64,000 nucleotides of DNA from Rhodanobacter denitrificans (lineage in GTDB: Bacteria; Pseudomonadota; Gammaproteobacteria; Xanthomonadales; Rhodanobacteraceae). Positions 63,375 through 64,000 of the stretch are shown here, in pieces. The notes beneath the pieces are model-generated. The model was not told the DNA's origin. It saw nothing but the letters and a program-made list of their open reading frames with translations, and did not search any database. Made by a program: the position numbers and the translations under genes. The stretch lies in contig NZ_QFWQ01000005.1 in NCBI RefSeq assembly GCF_003335105.1, positions 248,001 to 312,000 of the forward strand, given 5' to 3'. The stretch's first letter is position 1. Each line of letters opens with the position of its first letter.

Positions 63375-64000
63375 TCACGCCGCTACCGCTTTCTTTTCCA
63401 CTGCCGCCACCGGGCTGCGGATCAGGTGGTCGAACGCGCTCAGCGCGGCGGTGGAACCGGTACCCATTGCGATCACGATCTGCTTGTACGGCACGGTGGT
63501 GGCGTCGCCGGCGGCGAACACGCCGGGCAGCGAAGTCTGGCCGCGTGCGTCGATCACGATCTCGCCGCGCGGGCTGAGTTCCAGCGTGCCCTTCAGCCAT
63601 TCGGTGTTCGGCAGCAGGCCGATCTGCACGAAGATGCCTTCCAGTGCAAGGCTGTGCATCACGCCGTCGGTGCGGTCCTTGTAGACCAGGCCGGTGACCC
63701 TCTGCCCGTCGCCGAGCACTTCGGTGCTCTGCGCGCTGACGACGACGTCGACATTGGACAGGCTGCGCAGCTTGCGCTGCAGCACTTCGTCCGCACGCAG
63801 CCTCCCATCGAATTCGATCAAGGTGACGTGGGCCACGATGCCGGCCAGGTCGATCGCCGCCTCCACGCCGGAGTTGCCGCCGCCGATCACCGCCACGCGC
63901 TTGCCCTTGAACAGCGGCCCGTCGCAGTGCGGACAGTAGGCCACGCCCTTGTTGCGGTACTCCTCTTCGCCGGGTACGCCCATCTGCCGCCAGCGCGCGC
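63375..64000 (-). CDS. ahpF: Alkyl hydroperoxide reductase subunit F (N-terminal part outside window)
   Basis: The last 208 residues are seen. The redox-active disulfide is CPHC in [13 protein letters not shown], the NADH-binding loop [13 protein letters not shown] follows, and [13 protein letters not shown] and [15 protein letters not shown] are the FAD-binding end typical of AhpF and not of plain thioredoxin reductase. AhpF passes electrons from NADH to the peroxidase AhpC. The reading frame runs off the edge at 64000 without a start. It is convergent with prpE across a REP pair. Confidence 0.95.
   Translation of the reverse strand, partial: ARWRQMGVPGEEEYRNKGVAYCPHCDGPLFKGKRVAVIGGGNSGVEAAIDLAGIVAHVTLIEFDGRLRADEVLQRKLRSLSNVDVVVSAQSTEVLGDGQRVTGLVYKDRTDGVMHSLALEGIFVQIGLLPNTEWLKGTLELSPRGEIVIDARGQTSLPGVFAAGDATTVPYKQIVIAMGTGSTAALSAFDHLIRSPVAAVEKKAVAA

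Overview
The window is a high-GC, gene-dense chromosomal segment that looks like a gammaproteobacterium of the order Xanthomonadales, most likely the Rhodanobacter/Dyella side (Rhodanobacteraceae). That placement is an inference from gene content and protein style (cysJIH next to cysB/cysG, a purB/fumC pair, TonB-dependent uptake, REP-like and MITE-like repeats); no rRNA or tRNA is present to settle it. I saw no phage, insertion-sequence transposase, CRISPR array or plasmid functions, so this is mostly core chromosome with a few accessory pockets. Layout: 1-2.5 kb carries a GNAT acetyltransferase (cut by the window edge), the ribosomal oxygenase roxA and a TauE/SafE exporter. 2.6-10.9 kb is an assimilatory sulfate reduction and cysteine block: cysJ-cysI-cysH, then on the far side of a REP pair cysB (opposite strand), and divergently cysG-cysK. 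It turns PAPS into sulfite, sulfide and cysteine and makes the siroheme that CysI needs. 11-14.2 kb is a patch of less GC-rich small genes (hydrolase, HxlR regulator with a glutathione transferase, two unknown envelope proteins). 14.5-17.5 kb holds purB and fumC. 17.5-22.1 kb has two unknown membrane proteins and a five-gene operon under a YtrA-type GntR repressor with an ABC transporter. 22.3-28.7 kb contains an atypical SDR protein, a secreted amidohydrolase, azoR with a divergent LysR gene, and a methionine-type aminotransferase overlapping an omega-amidase. 28.7-32.3 kb is the scpA-scpB-rluB-arsC operon; a gap of about 0.9 kb without a recognisable gene follows. 33.2-45 kb has a PilZ protein, fadD, a small lipoprotein, acnA with a divergent LysR gene, an OprB-like porin, typA and a GntP permease. 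45-57.2 kb reads as a polyhydroxybutyrate/3-hydroxybutyrate utilisation region: TonB receptor, type-2 PHB depolymerase, a CrbS-like transporter-domain hybrid kinase, a CrbR-like LuxR regulator, and a 3-hydroxybutyrate oligomer hydrolase, with a GtrII-type glucosyltransferase and a transposase-less inverted-repeat element set among them. 57.2-64 kb is housekeeping: ppiB, yidB-like, glsB-like, an aspartate-type aminotransferase, mdh, prpE and the C-terminal part of ahpF. Working together: the cys block supplies reduced sulfur; fumC, acnA, mdh, fadD and prpE feed and run the TCA cycle and acyl-CoA entry; and the PHB region would release 3-hydroxybutyrate that ends as acetyl-CoA, which fits control by an acetate-switch two-component system. 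The strongest non-coding signals are a perfect-arm palindrome family of met-box style upstream of cysJ, cysG and the methionine aminotransferase; a YtrA operator sitting on a near-consensus promoter at 22.14 kb; an inverted-repeat element at 48.67-49.38 kb; and REP pairs lying between convergent genes at 7.0 and 63.3 kb.
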